From Xanthomonas sp. F10 (GTDB lineage Bacteria > Pseudomonadota > Gammaproteobacteria > Xanthomonadales > Xanthomonadaceae), in NCBI RefSeq assembly GCF_014206815.1, contig NZ_JACHNP010000001.1, positions 1,516,456 to 1,580,455 on the forward strand: a stretch of DNA of 64,000 nt. The letters run 5' to 3'. Made by a program: the position numbers and the translations under genes. The stretch's first letter is position 1, and each line of letters begins with the position of its first letter. Below, in pieces: positions 26,974-36,104 of the stretch. Below the pieces are notes generated by a model. That model saw only the letters and a list, made by a program, of their open reading frames with translations, was not told where the DNA came from and ran no database searches.

Positions 26974-28704
26974 ATGAATCCGATCCTCGTGGTGATCGCC
27001 GCTGGCGATCGCAGTACCGAAGCCGTCCTCGCCGCCGAGGCGCTGCGCCATGCCGCCACGGCGCGGGGCGCGGTGCTGCAGGCCGAGGTGCGCACGCCGC
27101 AGGGCGTGATCGCGCCGTTGGACCTGGCCGCGGCAACCGCCGCCGCGCCGCTGCTGCTGGTCGGCGACGGCGACGCCGATGCCGCCCGCTTCGCCGGCCG
27201 CCGCGTGCAGCGCAGCAGCCTGGACGCGGTGCTGGCCGATGCCGACGCGGTGCTGGCGCCGCTGCTGGCGGGCGCCGCGGCGACCACGGCCGCCGTTGCA
27301 GACGCGGGCGGCAGCGCCGAGGGCGCCGGCAAGCGCATCGTCGCCATCACCTCCTGCCCCACCGGCATCGCCCACACCTTCATGGCCGCCGAAGGCCTGC
27401 AGCAGGCGGCCAAGGCGCTGGGCCACCAGATCCGGGTGGAGACCCAGGGCTCGGTCGGCGCCCAGGACGCGCTCAGCGCCGAGGAGATCGCCGCCGCCGA
27501 CCTGGTGCTGATCGCCGCCGACCGCGAGGTCGACCTGGGCCGCTTCGGCGGCAAGCGCCTGTTCAAGAGCGGCACCAAGCCGGCGATCAACGACGGCCCG
27601 GCGCTGATCCGCAAGGCCCTGGCCGAGGCCAGCGTGCATGCGGCCGGCAACGGCGCCAGTGCGCCGACCAAGGCGCAGGGCGGCCGCTCCGCCGGCCCGT
27701 ACAAGCATCTGATGACCGGCGTGTCGTTCATGCTGCCGTTCGTCACCGCCGGCGGCCTGCTGATCGCGCTGGCGTTCGCGCTCGGCGGCATCTACGCCTT
27801 CGACGACGCGCACAAGGGCACCCTGGCCTGGTCGCTGTTCCAGATCGGTGCCAAGGCCGGCTTCACCCTGATGGTGCCCGCCCTGGCCGGCTACATCGCC
27901 TACTCCATCGCCGACCGCCCCGGCATCGCCCCGGGCATGATCGGCGGCATGGTCGCGGCCAACCTCGGCGCCGGCTTCATCGGCGGCATCCTGGCCGGCT
28001 TCATCGCCGGCTACGGCGTGGCCGCGCTGAACCGCGCGATCAAGCTGCCGCGCACCCTGGAGGGCCTGAAGCCGGTGCTGATCCTGCCGGTGCTGGGCAC
28101 CTTGCTGGTCGGCCTGGCCATGCTCTATGTGGTCGGCCAGCCGGTGGCCGAACTGCTGGCCTGGCTCACCGAGTGGTTGCGCGGCATGCAGGGCAGCAGC
28201 GCGGTGCTGCTAGGCCTGCTGCTGGGGGCGATGATGGCCTTCGACATGGGCGGGCCGGTCAACAAGGCCGCCTACGCCTTCTCCACCGGCCTGATCGCCA
28301 GCCAGGTGTACACGCCGATGGCCGCGGCGATGGTCGCCGGCATGACCCCGCCGCTGGGCATCGCCCTGGCCACCTGGGTGTTCCGCAGCCGCTTCACCCA
28401 GGAGGAGCGCGGCAGCAGCGCCGCCACCGGCGTGCTCGGCCTGGCCTTCGTCACCGAAGGCGCCATCCCGTACGCCGCGCGCGACCCGCTGCGCACCATC
28501 CCCGCGCTGATGCTCGGCTCGGCGCTGGCCGGCGCGATCTCGATGGCCGCCGGCGCCGAACTGAAGGTGCCGCACGGCGGCGTGTTCGTGCTGCCGATCC
28601 CCAATGCGGTCAGCCACCTGGGGATGTACCTGGTGGCGCTGCTCGCCGGCACCGTGGTCACCGCGGTGGCGCTGCGGGTGCTGAAGAAGCCGGTCGTCGC
28701 CTGA
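26974..28704 (+). CDS. fruA: Fructose-specific PTS EIIBC permease
   Basis: Inner-membrane fructose transporter that phosphorylates the sugar at C1. 576 residues: a degenerate EIIB' domain (about 1-105) lacking the active Cys, then the true EIIB with phosphocysteine Cys128 in ITSCPTGIAHTF, a linker, and the EIIC membrane domain (about 240-575) with FMLPFVTAGGLLIAL, FDMGGPVNKAAYAF and FVTEGAIPYAA. The duplicated B'BC order is that of enterobacterial FruA. The start is 55 bp after fruK with GGGAG upstream. Confidence 0.95.
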   Translation: MNPILVVIAAGDRSTEAVLAAEALRHAATARGAVLQAEVRTPQGVIAPLDLAAATAAAPLLLVGDGDADAARFAGRRVQRSSLDAVLADADAVLAPLLAGAAATTAAVADAGGSAEGAGKRIVAITSCPTGIAHTFMAAEGLQQAAKALGHQIRVETQGSVGAQDALSAEEIAAADLVLIAADREVDLGRFGGKRLFKSGTKPAINDGPALIRKALAEASVHAAGNGASAPTKAQGGRSAGPYKHLMTGVSFMLPFVTAGGLLIALAFALGGIYAFDDAHKGTLAWSLFQIGAKAGFTLMVPALAGYIAYSIADRPGIAPGMIGGMVAANLGAGFIGGILAGFIAGYGVAALNRAIKLPRTLEGLKPVLILPVLGTLLVGLAMLYVVGQPVAELLAWLTEWLRGMQGSSAVLLGLLLGAMMAFDMGGPVNKAAYAFSTGLIASQVYTPMAAAMVAGMTPPLGIALATWVFRSRFTQEERGSSAATGVLGLAFVTEGAIPYAARDPLRTIPALMLGSALAGAISMAAGAELKVPHGGVFVLPIPNAVSHLGMYLVALLAGTVVTAVALRVLKKPVVA

Positions 28705-28796
28705 TCCCGTCCATGTGCCGGCGCGTCGCCATGCGATGCCCCTCCCCCCGTCGCCGCTGGCGGCGCGCCGGCCTTTTCCTGCTGAGGAGTTCCGCC

Positions 28797-30065
28797 ATGT
28801 CCCGTTCCCTCGTCTCGCACCTGCCCGTGGCCACCCTGGCGCTGGCCCTCGCCGCGCCGCTGGCCCATGCCCAGGACGCCAGCGATGCGTTCACGCCCAA
28901 GCTCGCCTACACCGGCGAAGGCGCGGTCTCGCTGGATGGCGGCAAGCACCAGGGCAGCGCCTACGCCGGCCAGCTGATGTTCGGCACCGACGTGGACCTG
29001 CAACGGCTGATGGGCTGGAACGGCGCGACGCTGAAGGTCTATGGCATCAACCGCCACGGCACCAACCTGGCCAACGGCAACATCGGCAACAGCACCTCGG
29101 TGCAGGAAATCTACGGTGGCCAGGGCACCCGCCTGGCCAATTTCACCATCGACCAGAAGCTGTTCAACGACCGCCTGGAACTGGAGGCCGGCCGCAGCGT
29201 GGCCAACATCCACTTCCTGGGCTCGGACCTGTGCAACTACTTCCAGGGCAACTCGGCCTGCGGCAACCCCACCTTCGTGTTCCGCACCAGCAACTTCACC
29301 TACTGGCCGGTGTCGAGCTGGGCCGCGCACGCCAAGGCCTGGGTGACCCCGAACGTCTACGTCCACGTCGGCGCCTACGAGGTCAACCCGATCCAGGCCG
29401 AACGCGGCCAGCACGGCCTGAACTGGAGCACCAACGACCGCACCGGGGTGATCGTGCCCTACGCGATCGGCTACACCACCCAGGCCAGCGGCGCGCGCCT
29501 GCCGGCGATGTACGAGATCGGCGGCTGGCAGGACAACTCCGATTACCGCGATCCGCTCAACGACCGCAACGGCAACCCGGCGCGGCTGAGCGGGCTGGAC
29601 TACGCCAATCGCAACGGCCGCTCCGGCGCGTTCGTGCGCTTCGAGCAGCAGGTCACCCGCCCCGACCCGGACAGCAACCGTGGCCTGGTGCTGTTCGGCT
29701 CGGCGCTCAAGGGCACCTCCGGGCAGTTGATCGAAGACCACTTCCTGGAACTGGGCCTGGTCCAGCGCGGCACCTTCGCCAGCCGCCCGCAGGACAACAT
29801 CGCCTTCGTCGTCACCCAGCAGCACTACAGCGACGACGCCCTGGAAGACCTGCGCCTGGCGCGCGCGGCGGCCGGCGGCAGCGGCACCCCGCACCGCTCC
29901 CAGACCATGATGGAACTGAGCTACGGCATCCAGGTGACCCCGCAGCTGCGCATCGCCCCGAACCTGCACTACATCGTGCACCCGGACCAGTTCAACGAGC
30001 CGGCGCGCACCCGCGACCTGCCCAATGCCCTGGTGGCGGGGTTGCGGCTGGACTGGGCGCTCTGA
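28797..30065 (+). CDS. oprB: Carbohydrate-selective porin, OprB family
   Basis: Outer-membrane sugar porin, 422 residues with a signal peptide cleaved after AHA (about residue 25). It has aromatic-ended beta strands and family-like segments such as LANFTIDQKLFNDRLELEAGR, SDLCNYFQGNSACGNPTF and GAYEVNP. It ends with a beta strand in VAGLRLDWAL. TGAGGAG lies 8 nt upstream of the ATG. It follows fruA by 92 bp and is most likely the last gene of the fructose operon, bringing fructose or sucrose-derived sugar across the outer membrane. Confidence 0.9.
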   Translation: MSRSLVSHLPVATLALALAAPLAHAQDASDAFTPKLAYTGEGAVSLDGGKHQGSAYAGQLMFGTDVDLQRLMGWNGATLKVYGINRHGTNLANGNIGNSTSVQEIYGGQGTRLANFTIDQKLFNDRLELEAGRSVANIHFLGSDLCNYFQGNSACGNPTFVFRTSNFTYWPVSSWAAHAKAWVTPNVYVHVGAYEVNPIQAERGQHGLNWSTNDRTGVIVPYAIGYTTQASGARLPAMYEIGGWQDNSDYRDPLNDRNGNPARLSGLDYANRNGRSGAFVRFEQQVTRPDPDSNRGLVLFGSALKGTSGQLIEDHFLELGLVQRGTFASRPQDNIAFVVTQQHYSDDALEDLRLARAAAGGSGTPHRSQTMMELSYGIQVTPQLRIAPNLHYIVHPDQFNEPARTRDLPNALVAGLRLDWAL

Positions 30066-30097
30066 GGGGCCGGGATTTGGGATTCGGGATTGGGGAT
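30066..30097. repeat. G-rich intergenic repeat directly after oprB
   Basis: GGGGCCGGGATTTGGGATTC followed by GGGATTGGGGATT: five G-runs of three or more with loops of 2-4 nt, a strong G-quadruplex pattern. It starts at the oprB stop codon and is a member of the family at 5337-5558 and 12271-12393. Confidence 0.75.
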
Positions 30098-30230
30098 TCG
30101 CAAAGGCCGCGGATTGCGGCCTGAGGGGTCGCGTGCAGGCGTGGCGCGCGGTGTGGCGCTGACGGCATGGTACAGACCGGGCCTGCCGTGCGTGATGCCG
30201 ACATGATTCCTGCTCGATAGCAGCACGTTG

Positions 30231-30270
30231 AACGCACGAGGCCCCGGCATGCCGGGGCCTCGTGCGTTTT
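30231..30270 (+). terminator. Perfect 38-bp palindrome with T-run (terminator)
   Basis: AACGCACGAGGCCCCGGC and its exact reverse complement meet at the central AT, giving an 18-bp stem, then TTTTCTTCCC. It lies 165 bp past oprB. Between them are the G-rich repeat and a stretch with a small CTGCTCGATAGCAG hairpin, but no gene. It may end the fructose operon; alternatively it ends a short untranslated RNA from about 30100-30268. The remaining 390 bp up to the response regulator hold no gene. They include an inverted repeat GATGACAATCGTCATC (30521-30536) that could be an operator. Confidence 0.75.
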
Positions 30271-30657
30271 CTTCCCTCTGATTCCGATCGCAGTGGCGCT
30301 GCGCCGATCCTTCGGCGTCTGCGGGAGCGAAACGTGGCCGGCGAATCGAGATCCGTTCGATTCCGTGCGAGCCGCCTCCCTGGCGCGGGAGCGGTGACGT
30401 TGCCGACACATGCATGATGCCGCCGCCCCGGGGGCGTGAGGATCGGCGGATGCCGTGGCCGGCTATAGGATTTTTCCTACCCTGTAGGGTCAGGACCGGG
30501 AGCGCGCGAACGATGTCATGGATGACAATCGTCATCACCGCATCGCAGAATCTGGATGCAGTCTCCACCGAAGCTACATCGACGTATGTGAACGTACTGA
30601 CTTCGCGGCCGCCGATTACGACGGTTTTCCCACATCCCCGTTGCAAGCATTCGCGTC

Positions 30658-31365
30658 ATGCGCATCCTGGTTGCCGAAGACGATACGTCCATTGCCGTTG
30701 CATTGCGCGACTCGCTCGCCGAGTGCGGGCACGTGGTGGACCATGTCAGCGACGGTGCCGCCGCCGAACGCGCGCTCGGTAGCGAAAGCTATCAGTTACT
30801 GGTCCTGGACCTGGGCCTGCCACGCCGCGACGGGCTGCAGGTACTGCAGCGCCTGCGCGCCCGCCGCGACGAGATCCCGGTGCTGGTGGTGACCGCGCGC
30901 GACGCGGTGGAAGACCGTATCCGCGCGCTCGACCAGGGCGCCGACGACTACCTGATCAAGCCCTTCGAACTGTCCGAGTTCCTCGCCCGCACCCGCGCGC
31001 TCCTGCGCCGCAGCAGCAGCGGCGGGGTGCCGGAACTGGTGCTGGGGCAACTGCGCATCAACCTGGCCGGGCGCCGGGTGTGGCTGCAGGACCAGCCGCT
31101 GGACCTGACCGCACGCGAGTTCGCGCTGCTGGAGACCCTGTTGCTGCGCAGCGGGCGCGTGGTCAGCCGCAGCCAGCTGACCGAGGCGCTGTGCGACTGG
31201 CAACACGAAATCACCGACAACGGCCTGGACATCTCCATGCACCGCCTGCGGCGCAAGCTGCATGGCGCCGGCGTCGGCATCCGCACCATCCGCGGCCTGG
31301 GCTACCTGCTGGAGGAGTCGCGCGCCGCCTCACCGGCCGCCGACCACGCACAGATCCCGCAGTGA
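30658..31365 (+). CDS. Two-component response regulator, OmpR/PhoP family
   Basis: 235 residues. The receiver domain (1-120) has the acidic pocket EDD at 7-9, phospho-acceptor Asp51 in VLDLGLP and Lys101 in LIKPF. The C-terminal winged-helix domain carries LDLTAREFALLETLLLRSGRVVSR and TIRGLGYLLE. It is most like the PhoP/QseB/TctD group. First of six tightly coupled genes (histidine kinase, NodT lipoprotein, FtsX permease, ABC ATPase, adaptor), so it probably controls its own exporter. Its stop overlaps the kinase start (GTGA). Confidence 0.92.
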   Translation: MRILVAEDDTSIAVALRDSLAECGHVVDHVSDGAAAERALGSESYQLLVLDLGLPRRDGLQVLQRLRARRDEIPVLVVTARDAVEDRIRALDQGADDYLIKPFELSEFLARTRALLRRSSSGGVPELVLGQLRINLAGRRVWLQDQPLDLTAREFALLETLLLRSGRVVSRSQLTEALCDWQHEITDNGLDISMHRLRRKLHGAGVGIRTIRGLGYLLEESRAASPAADHAQIPQ

Positions 31366-32783
31366 GCGCGACCACCGCCGCGCACGCGCCGGCCTACCGC
31401 CATCCCAGCCTGCGCCAGCGACTGCTGGCGTTCCTGCTGATTCCGACCGTGCTGCTGATGCTGGTGGTGTCGGCGCTGTTCTACCTGCTGATGCTCAAGT
31501 ACACCAATCACGTCCACGACATGGACCTGAAGGAGGACACCCAGGGCCTGGCCAACGCGGTCAACGACCCCGGCGAGCGCATGCCGCTGACCCTGCAGGC
31601 GCGGCAACTGCTGGAGTACAGCAGCGATGGCCGGGTGTTCTTCAAGCTGGACAGCCGTCGCCACGGGGTGATCAGCGGCAGCACCCAGCCGATTCCGATG
31701 CACCCGGATCCGGCCGAGGTCGGCCGGGTGATGCTGTACGACGACCGCATGGACAACGGCGTGCCGGTGCGCGTGGCCAGCCTGTTGCTGCCCTCGGCGC
31801 TGGAGCCGGGCGACTGGCTCACCGTGTCGGTGGCCGAGACCCTGGACGACCGCCATCGCCGCGCCCGCGAGATCCTGGTGCTGATGCTGCCGACCGAACT
31901 GCTGCTCACCTGTTCCCTGCTGGTGCTGGTCTGGCACGGCGTGCGGGTCGGCCTGCGCATGCTGGAGCCGGCGGTGCGCCGGCTCGACGACAGCCAGCGC
32001 GACCTCAGCCCGGTGTCCGGGCCGGACATCCCGGTGGAGATCCTGCCGCTGACCCAGGCCATCGACGGCCTGCTTGGCCGCCTCAAGCACATGATGGCGC
32101 TGCAGGAACGCTTCCTCGCCGACGCCGCACACCAACTGCGCACGCCGCTGGCCGGGCTGAGCATGCACGTGCAGCGCGCCCAGGCCAGCCAGCGCCCGGG
32201 AGACAGCGCACAGGCGCTGCAACACATCCGCCAGCTGACCGACCGCGCCACCCGCACCTCCACCCAGTTGCTGGCGCTGACCCGCACCCAGGCGCCGCGC
32301 GAGAGCATCCGCCCACTGCTGCCGCTGGACCTGGCGCAATGGCTGCCGCAGGCCCTGGCCGAGCGCATCCCCGACGCGCTGCACGCCGGGGTGGACCTGG
32401 GCTACGACGGCGGCGATGACGACACGCCCGCCTGGGTGGCCGCCGATGCCTATGCGCTGCGCGAACTGCTCGACAACCTGCTGGACAACGCCTTCCGCCA
32501 TGCCGCCGGGCGCGTGGTCACGGTCAGCCTGCGGCGCGAGCCGCAGTCCGTGCGCCTGGCGGTGGACGACGCCGGCAGCGGCATCGACGAGGCCCTGCTG
32601 CCGCGCCTGGGCGAGCGCTTCTTCCGTGCCCCGGACGCGCCCGAAGGCGGCACCGGCCTGGGCCTGGCGATCGTCGCCAACATCGCCGCCCGCCACCACG
32701 CCACGCTGCGCTACCGGCGCTCGGCGCTGGGTGGCTTGCGTGCGGAGCTGGACCTGCCGGCCGACGCGGAGCCGCAGGCATGA
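31362..32783 (+). CDS. Sensor histidine kinase
   Basis: 473 residues, starting at GTG 31362 overlapping the regulator's stop by 4 bp. A first transmembrane helix (FLLIPTVLLMLVVSALFYLL), a periplasmic sensor of about 120 residues and a second helix (ILVLMLPTELLLTCSLLVLVW) precede a short HAMP-like linker. The dimerisation domain has the phosphorylatable His257 in DAAHQLRTPLAGL. The ATPase domain has N box LLDNLLDNAFRHA, DDAGSGID and GGTGLGLAIV. The layout resembles QseC/TctE kinases. Signal unknown. Confidence 0.92.
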   Translation: MSATTAAHAPAYRHPSLRQRLLAFLLIPTVLLMLVVSALFYLLMLKYTNHVHDMDLKEDTQGLANAVNDPGERMPLTLQARQLLEYSSDGRVFFKLDSRRHGVISGSTQPIPMHPDPAEVGRVMLYDDRMDNGVPVRVASLLLPSALEPGDWLTVSVAETLDDRHRRAREILVLMLPTELLLTCSLLVLVWHGVRVGLRMLEPAVRRLDDSQRDLSPVSGPDIPVEILPLTQAIDGLLGRLKHMMALQERFLADAAHQLRTPLAGLSMHVQRAQASQRPGDSAQALQHIRQLTDRATRTSTQLLALTRTQAPRESIRPLLPLDLAQWLPQALAERIPDALHAGVDLGYDGGDDDTPAWVAADAYALRELLDNLLDNAFRHAAGRVVTVSLRREPQSVRLAVDDAGSGIDEALLPRLGERFFRAPDAPEGGTGLGLAIVANIAARHHATLRYRRSALGGLRAELDLPADAEPQA

Positions 32784-34210
32784 ACCGGATCCGCTTTCGC
32801 CCGGCCAGCGTGCTGGGGCTGGCCGCCGCGCTCGCGCTGACGGGCTGCGCCAGCCAGCCCATCCCCGACCTGCGCCAGCCGTCGCTGCCCGCACAGTGGA
32901 GCAGCGCGACGCCGCAGGCGGCCGCGACGCGCCCGCCGGGCAGCGCCTGGTGGCAGGATTTCCACGATCCGCAGCTCGACGCGCTGGTCGCGCAGGCGCT
33001 GCGGGACGATCTCGAGGTCGGCCAGGCGCTGGCACGGCTGCGCGCGGCGCGGCGGCTGGACGCGGTCGCCGACGCCACCCTGCGGCCGCAACTGCGCGCG
33101 CGCACCGAGGACCCGATCGACCCGGACGCCAGCGCCTCGTTCCTGGTCGTGGGTGTGGATTCGGAGTGGGAGCTGCCGCTGTTCGGCCGCGGCGAAGCCA
33201 CCAACCGCGTGGCCCGCGGCGACCTGCAGAGCGCCCAGGCCAACCTGGCGCAGGTGCGCGCGGCGACGATCTCCGACGTGGCGCACAACTGGATCGACCT
33301 GCGCCACGCGCAGCAGGCCGAACGCCTGCTGCAGGACATCGCCAGCGCACGCCAGCGCCAGGCCAGCCTGCAACAGACCCTGGTCGACCTGCATCTGGCC
33401 GCGCCGGCCACCGCCGCACAGGCGCAGGCCGCGGCGCTGCAGGCGCAGGGCGCGGTGAACGAGCCGCGCGATGCCGCCGCCGCCGCGGCGCGGCGCCTGG
33501 CGGTGCTGCTGGGCCGCGACACGCCCGACCCGGCATGGAGCGCGGCCGCGGCCACCACCGCGCCGGGACAACTGCAGATCGCCGCGGTCGACAGCGTGCC
33601 GGCCGACCTGCTGCGGCGACGCCCGGACATCGCGGCGCACGAGGCCGAGGTGATCAGCGCCGCCGGCGCGCTGGGCATCGCCCGCGCCGACCGCTACGGC
33701 AGCATCGGCCTGGGCGGCGCGATCCGCTGGTCGACCAGCCTGCTGAGCCACCGCCGCACCGCCACCCACGGCATCGCCTCGTTCGGCCCGGTGATCGACA
33801 TCCCGCTGTTCGACTGGGGCATCCGCCAGGCCAGGGCCAAGGCGCGCGGCGACCTGCTGGAAGCGGCCACCCTGGCCTACCGGCAGACCGTGCTGGACGC
33901 GGTCAACGAGGTCGAGACTGCGCTGACCACGCTGGAGCAGCAGCGGCGCAACACCGAGACCCAGCAGCAGGTGCTGCAGGCGCAGCAGCAGGTCGCCGAG
34001 GCGGCGCAACAGCGCCGGCGGCTGGGCCTGGGCAGCGATCTGGACGTGGCCACGCAGCAGGCCGCGCGCGACCAGGCGGCGCTAGAACTGCTGGAAGCGC
34101 AGCGCCAGCGCGACCTGGCCTACGTCGCCCTGCACACCGCGCTGGGCAGCGCCACCGCGCCGATCCCCGGCGCCGGTCACGGCAGCGACCGCAAAGGCGC
34201 GCAGCCCTGA
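32780..34210 (+). CDS. Outer-membrane efflux lipoprotein, NodT/TolC family
   Basis: 476 residues. A lipoprotein signal ends in LTGC (Cys23). Two outer-membrane factor repeats follow, with WWQDFHDPQLDALVAQAL at the start, long alanine/glutamine-rich coiled-coil segments, RRRPDIAAHEAEVISAAG in the middle and NEVETALTTLEQQ near the end. It forms the trimeric exit duct of a tripartite exporter. The ATG overlaps the kinase stop by 4 bp. In this operon it pairs with an ABC permease/ATPase rather than an RND pump. Confidence 0.92.
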   Translation: MNRIRFRPASVLGLAAALALTGCASQPIPDLRQPSLPAQWSSATPQAAATRPPGSAWWQDFHDPQLDALVAQALRDDLEVGQALARLRAARRLDAVADATLRPQLRARTEDPIDPDASASFLVVGVDSEWELPLFGRGEATNRVARGDLQSAQANLAQVRAATISDVAHNWIDLRHAQQAERLLQDIASARQRQASLQQTLVDLHLAAPATAAQAQAAALQAQGAVNEPRDAAAAAARRLAVLLGRDTPDPAWSAAAATTAPGQLQIAAVDSVPADLLRRRPDIAAHEAEVISAAGALGIARADRYGSIGLGGAIRWSTSLLSHRRTATHGIASFGPVIDIPLFDWGIRQARAKARGDLLEAATLAYRQTVLDAVNEVETALTTLEQQRRNTETQQQVLQAQQQVAEAAQQRRRLGLGSDLDVATQQAARDQAALELLEAQRQRDLAYVALHTALGSATAPIPGAGHGSDRKGAQP

Positions 34211-35343
34211 TGGTCGCGCTGGCCCGCCAGACCCTGCGCTACGAGTGGCGCCGCTTCCTGCCGGTGGTGGTGTCGGTGGGCTTCGCCAGCCTGTTGCTGC
34301 TGCTGCAGACCGCACTGGTGCTGGGCATCTTCGGCAGCGCCAGCGTCTATGTCTCGGGCTCCGACGCCGACCTGTGGCTGGGCTATCCCGGCACGCAGAG
34401 CGTGGACCAGGGCCGCGCCATCGATCCGGACGCGGCCGCGCCGCTGCACCTCGACCCGCGGGTGGCGCAGATCGAGCCGTTCATCTGGTTCGACGGCGAC
34501 TGGCGCGGCCCCGGCGACACCGGCGCGGTATCTGTCTACATCTCCGGCATCGACACCCGCGACGGCGGGCTGATGTTCTCGCGCCTGCTCAGCCCCGCCC
34601 TGCGCGCGGCGCTGCGCGAACCGGACACCGTGGTGGTGGACCGCGCGGAACTGGACAAGCTCGGCGTCGGCGTCGGCAGCAGCGCGCGCATCAACGGCCA
34701 CCGCGTGCGGGTGATCGGGGTCGGCCGCGGCCTGCGCGCGCTGGGCGGCGTCAACGTACTGGCCTCGCTGGACACCGCGCGCGCGCTCAACAGCGACACC
34801 GCGCATCCGGACTGGCCGACGTACATGGTGGCCAGGCTGCGCCCCGGCGCCGACCCGCAGGCGGTGGCGCAGGCGATCGACGGCGCAATCACGCGGCCAC
34901 GCGTGGAAGCCTGGAGCGCCGACGATTTCGCCCGGCGCAGCATCCTGTTCTGGATGTTCGACACCGGCGCCGGCTCCGGCGTGCTGTTCCTCGGCGGCAT
35001 CGTGCTGCTGGTCGGCGTGGCCATCACCAGCCAGACCCTGCTCGGCACGGTGCTCGGCGCCGCGCGCGAGTACGCCACGCTCAACGCGCTGGGCGTGAGC
35101 ATGCGCAACCTGCGCTGGGTGGTGCTGGAACAGGCGGCCTGGGTCGGGGCGCTGGGCCTGATCGGCGCCAGCGCGCTGGGCGCGGCGCTGGTCGCGCTGG
35201 CCCGCGCGCACGACGTGCCGGTGGCGTTCAATGCCAGCGGCTGGGGCCTGTGCGTGTGCGCGGTGATGCTGCTGACCGTGGTCTCGGCCCTGGCCGCGCT
35301 GCGCGGGCTGCGCCGCGCCGATCCGGCGTTGCTGCTGCGATGA
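34210..35343 (+). CDS. ABC transporter permease, FtsX/MacB type
   Basis: 377 residues. One N-terminal helix (FLPVVVSVGFASLLLLLQTALVLGI), a periplasmic domain of about 230 residues, then three C-terminal helices starting VLFLGGIVLLVGVAITSQTLLGTVL. This is the type VII (MacB-like) topology, without a fused ATPase. Its ATG overlaps the stop of the NodT gene by one base (TGATG). With the separate ATPase that follows and the adaptor, it should form a mechanotransmission exporter acting on periplasmic substrates. Substrate unknown. Confidence 0.88.
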   Translation: MVALARQTLRYEWRRFLPVVVSVGFASLLLLLQTALVLGIFGSASVYVSGSDADLWLGYPGTQSVDQGRAIDPDAAAPLHLDPRVAQIEPFIWFDGDWRGPGDTGAVSVYISGIDTRDGGLMFSRLLSPALRAALREPDTVVVDRAELDKLGVGVGSSARINGHRVRVIGVGRGLRALGGVNVLASLDTARALNSDTAHPDWPTYMVARLRPGADPQAVAQAIDGAITRPRVEAWSADDFARRSILFWMFDTGAGSGVLFLGGIVLLVGVAITSQTLLGTVLGAAREYATLNALGVSMRNLRWVVLEQAAWVGALGLIGASALGAALVALARAHDVPVAFNASGWGLCVCAVMLLTVVSALAALRGLRRADPALLLR

Positions 35344-36104
35344 GCCGCATCGTCGCCCCCGCCGCGCTGCACCCGGCCGCCGCCACGCTCAGCGGCAGCG
35401 GCCTGTGCAAGAGCTTCGTCTCCGGCAGCCTGCGCACGCCGGTGCTGCGCGACGTGGAACTGCAGGTGTGGCCGGGCGAACTGACCCTGATCTCCGGCCC
35501 GTCCGGCTGCGGCAAGAGCACCCTGCTGTCGATCCTCAGCGGCCTGCAGCGCGCCGACGCCGGCCAGGTGCTGGCGCTGGGCGAGGCGCTGGGCACGCTC
35601 GGCGCCACCGCACTGGAGCAGTTCCGCCTGCGCCATACCGGCTTCATCTTCCAGGGCTTCAACCTGTTCCCGGCGCTGTGCGCGCTGGACCAGGTGCGGC
35701 TGCCGCTGCAGTACATGGGCCTTGCCCCCGCCGAGGTGCGCAGCCGCGCCGAAGAGGCGCTGGCCGAGGTCGGCATCGCCCACCGCCAGCACCTGCGCCC
35801 AGCCGAGCTGTCCGGCGGCGAGAAGCAGCGCGTGGCGATCGCCCGCGCGCTGGCCAAGCACCCGGCGCTGCTGTTCGCCGACGAACCGACCAGCGCGCTG
35901 GATGCCGGCAACGGCCAGATCGTGATCGACCTGCTGCACCGCATCGCGCGCCGCCACAACACCATGGTGCTGTGCGTGAGCCACGACCCGCGCCTGATCC
36001 GCCACGCCGACCGCGTGCTGTCGATGGAGGACGGCCGCATCCTCGACGACCGCCGCGTGAACGCGCCGCCCTCGCCCCTGCCCTCACGGAATCCCGCACC
36101 ATGA
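35340..36104 (+). CDS. ABC transporter ATP-binding protein (LolD/MacB-like)
   Basis: 254 residues. Walker A GPSGCGKST at about residues 53-61, Q-loop FIFQGFNLFPAL, signature ELSGGEKQRVAIARAL, Walker B LLFADEPTSALD, H-loop VSHDPR. It resembles the LolD/MacB/FtsE group that partners FtsX-type permeases. It overlaps the permease stop by 4 bp and the adaptor start by 4 bp. The 15 C-terminal residues are proline-rich, beyond the conserved fold. Confidence 0.92.
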   Translation: MSRIVAPAALHPAAATLSGSGLCKSFVSGSLRTPVLRDVELQVWPGELTLISGPSGCGKSTLLSILSGLQRADAGQVLALGEALGTLGATALEQFRLRHTGFIFQGFNLFPALCALDQVRLPLQYMGLAPAEVRSRAEEALAEVGIAHRQHLRPAELSGGEKQRVAIARALAKHPALLFADEPTSALDAGNGQIVIDLLHRIARRHNTMVLCVSHDPRLIRHADRVLSMEDGRILDDRRVNAPPSPLPSRNPAP

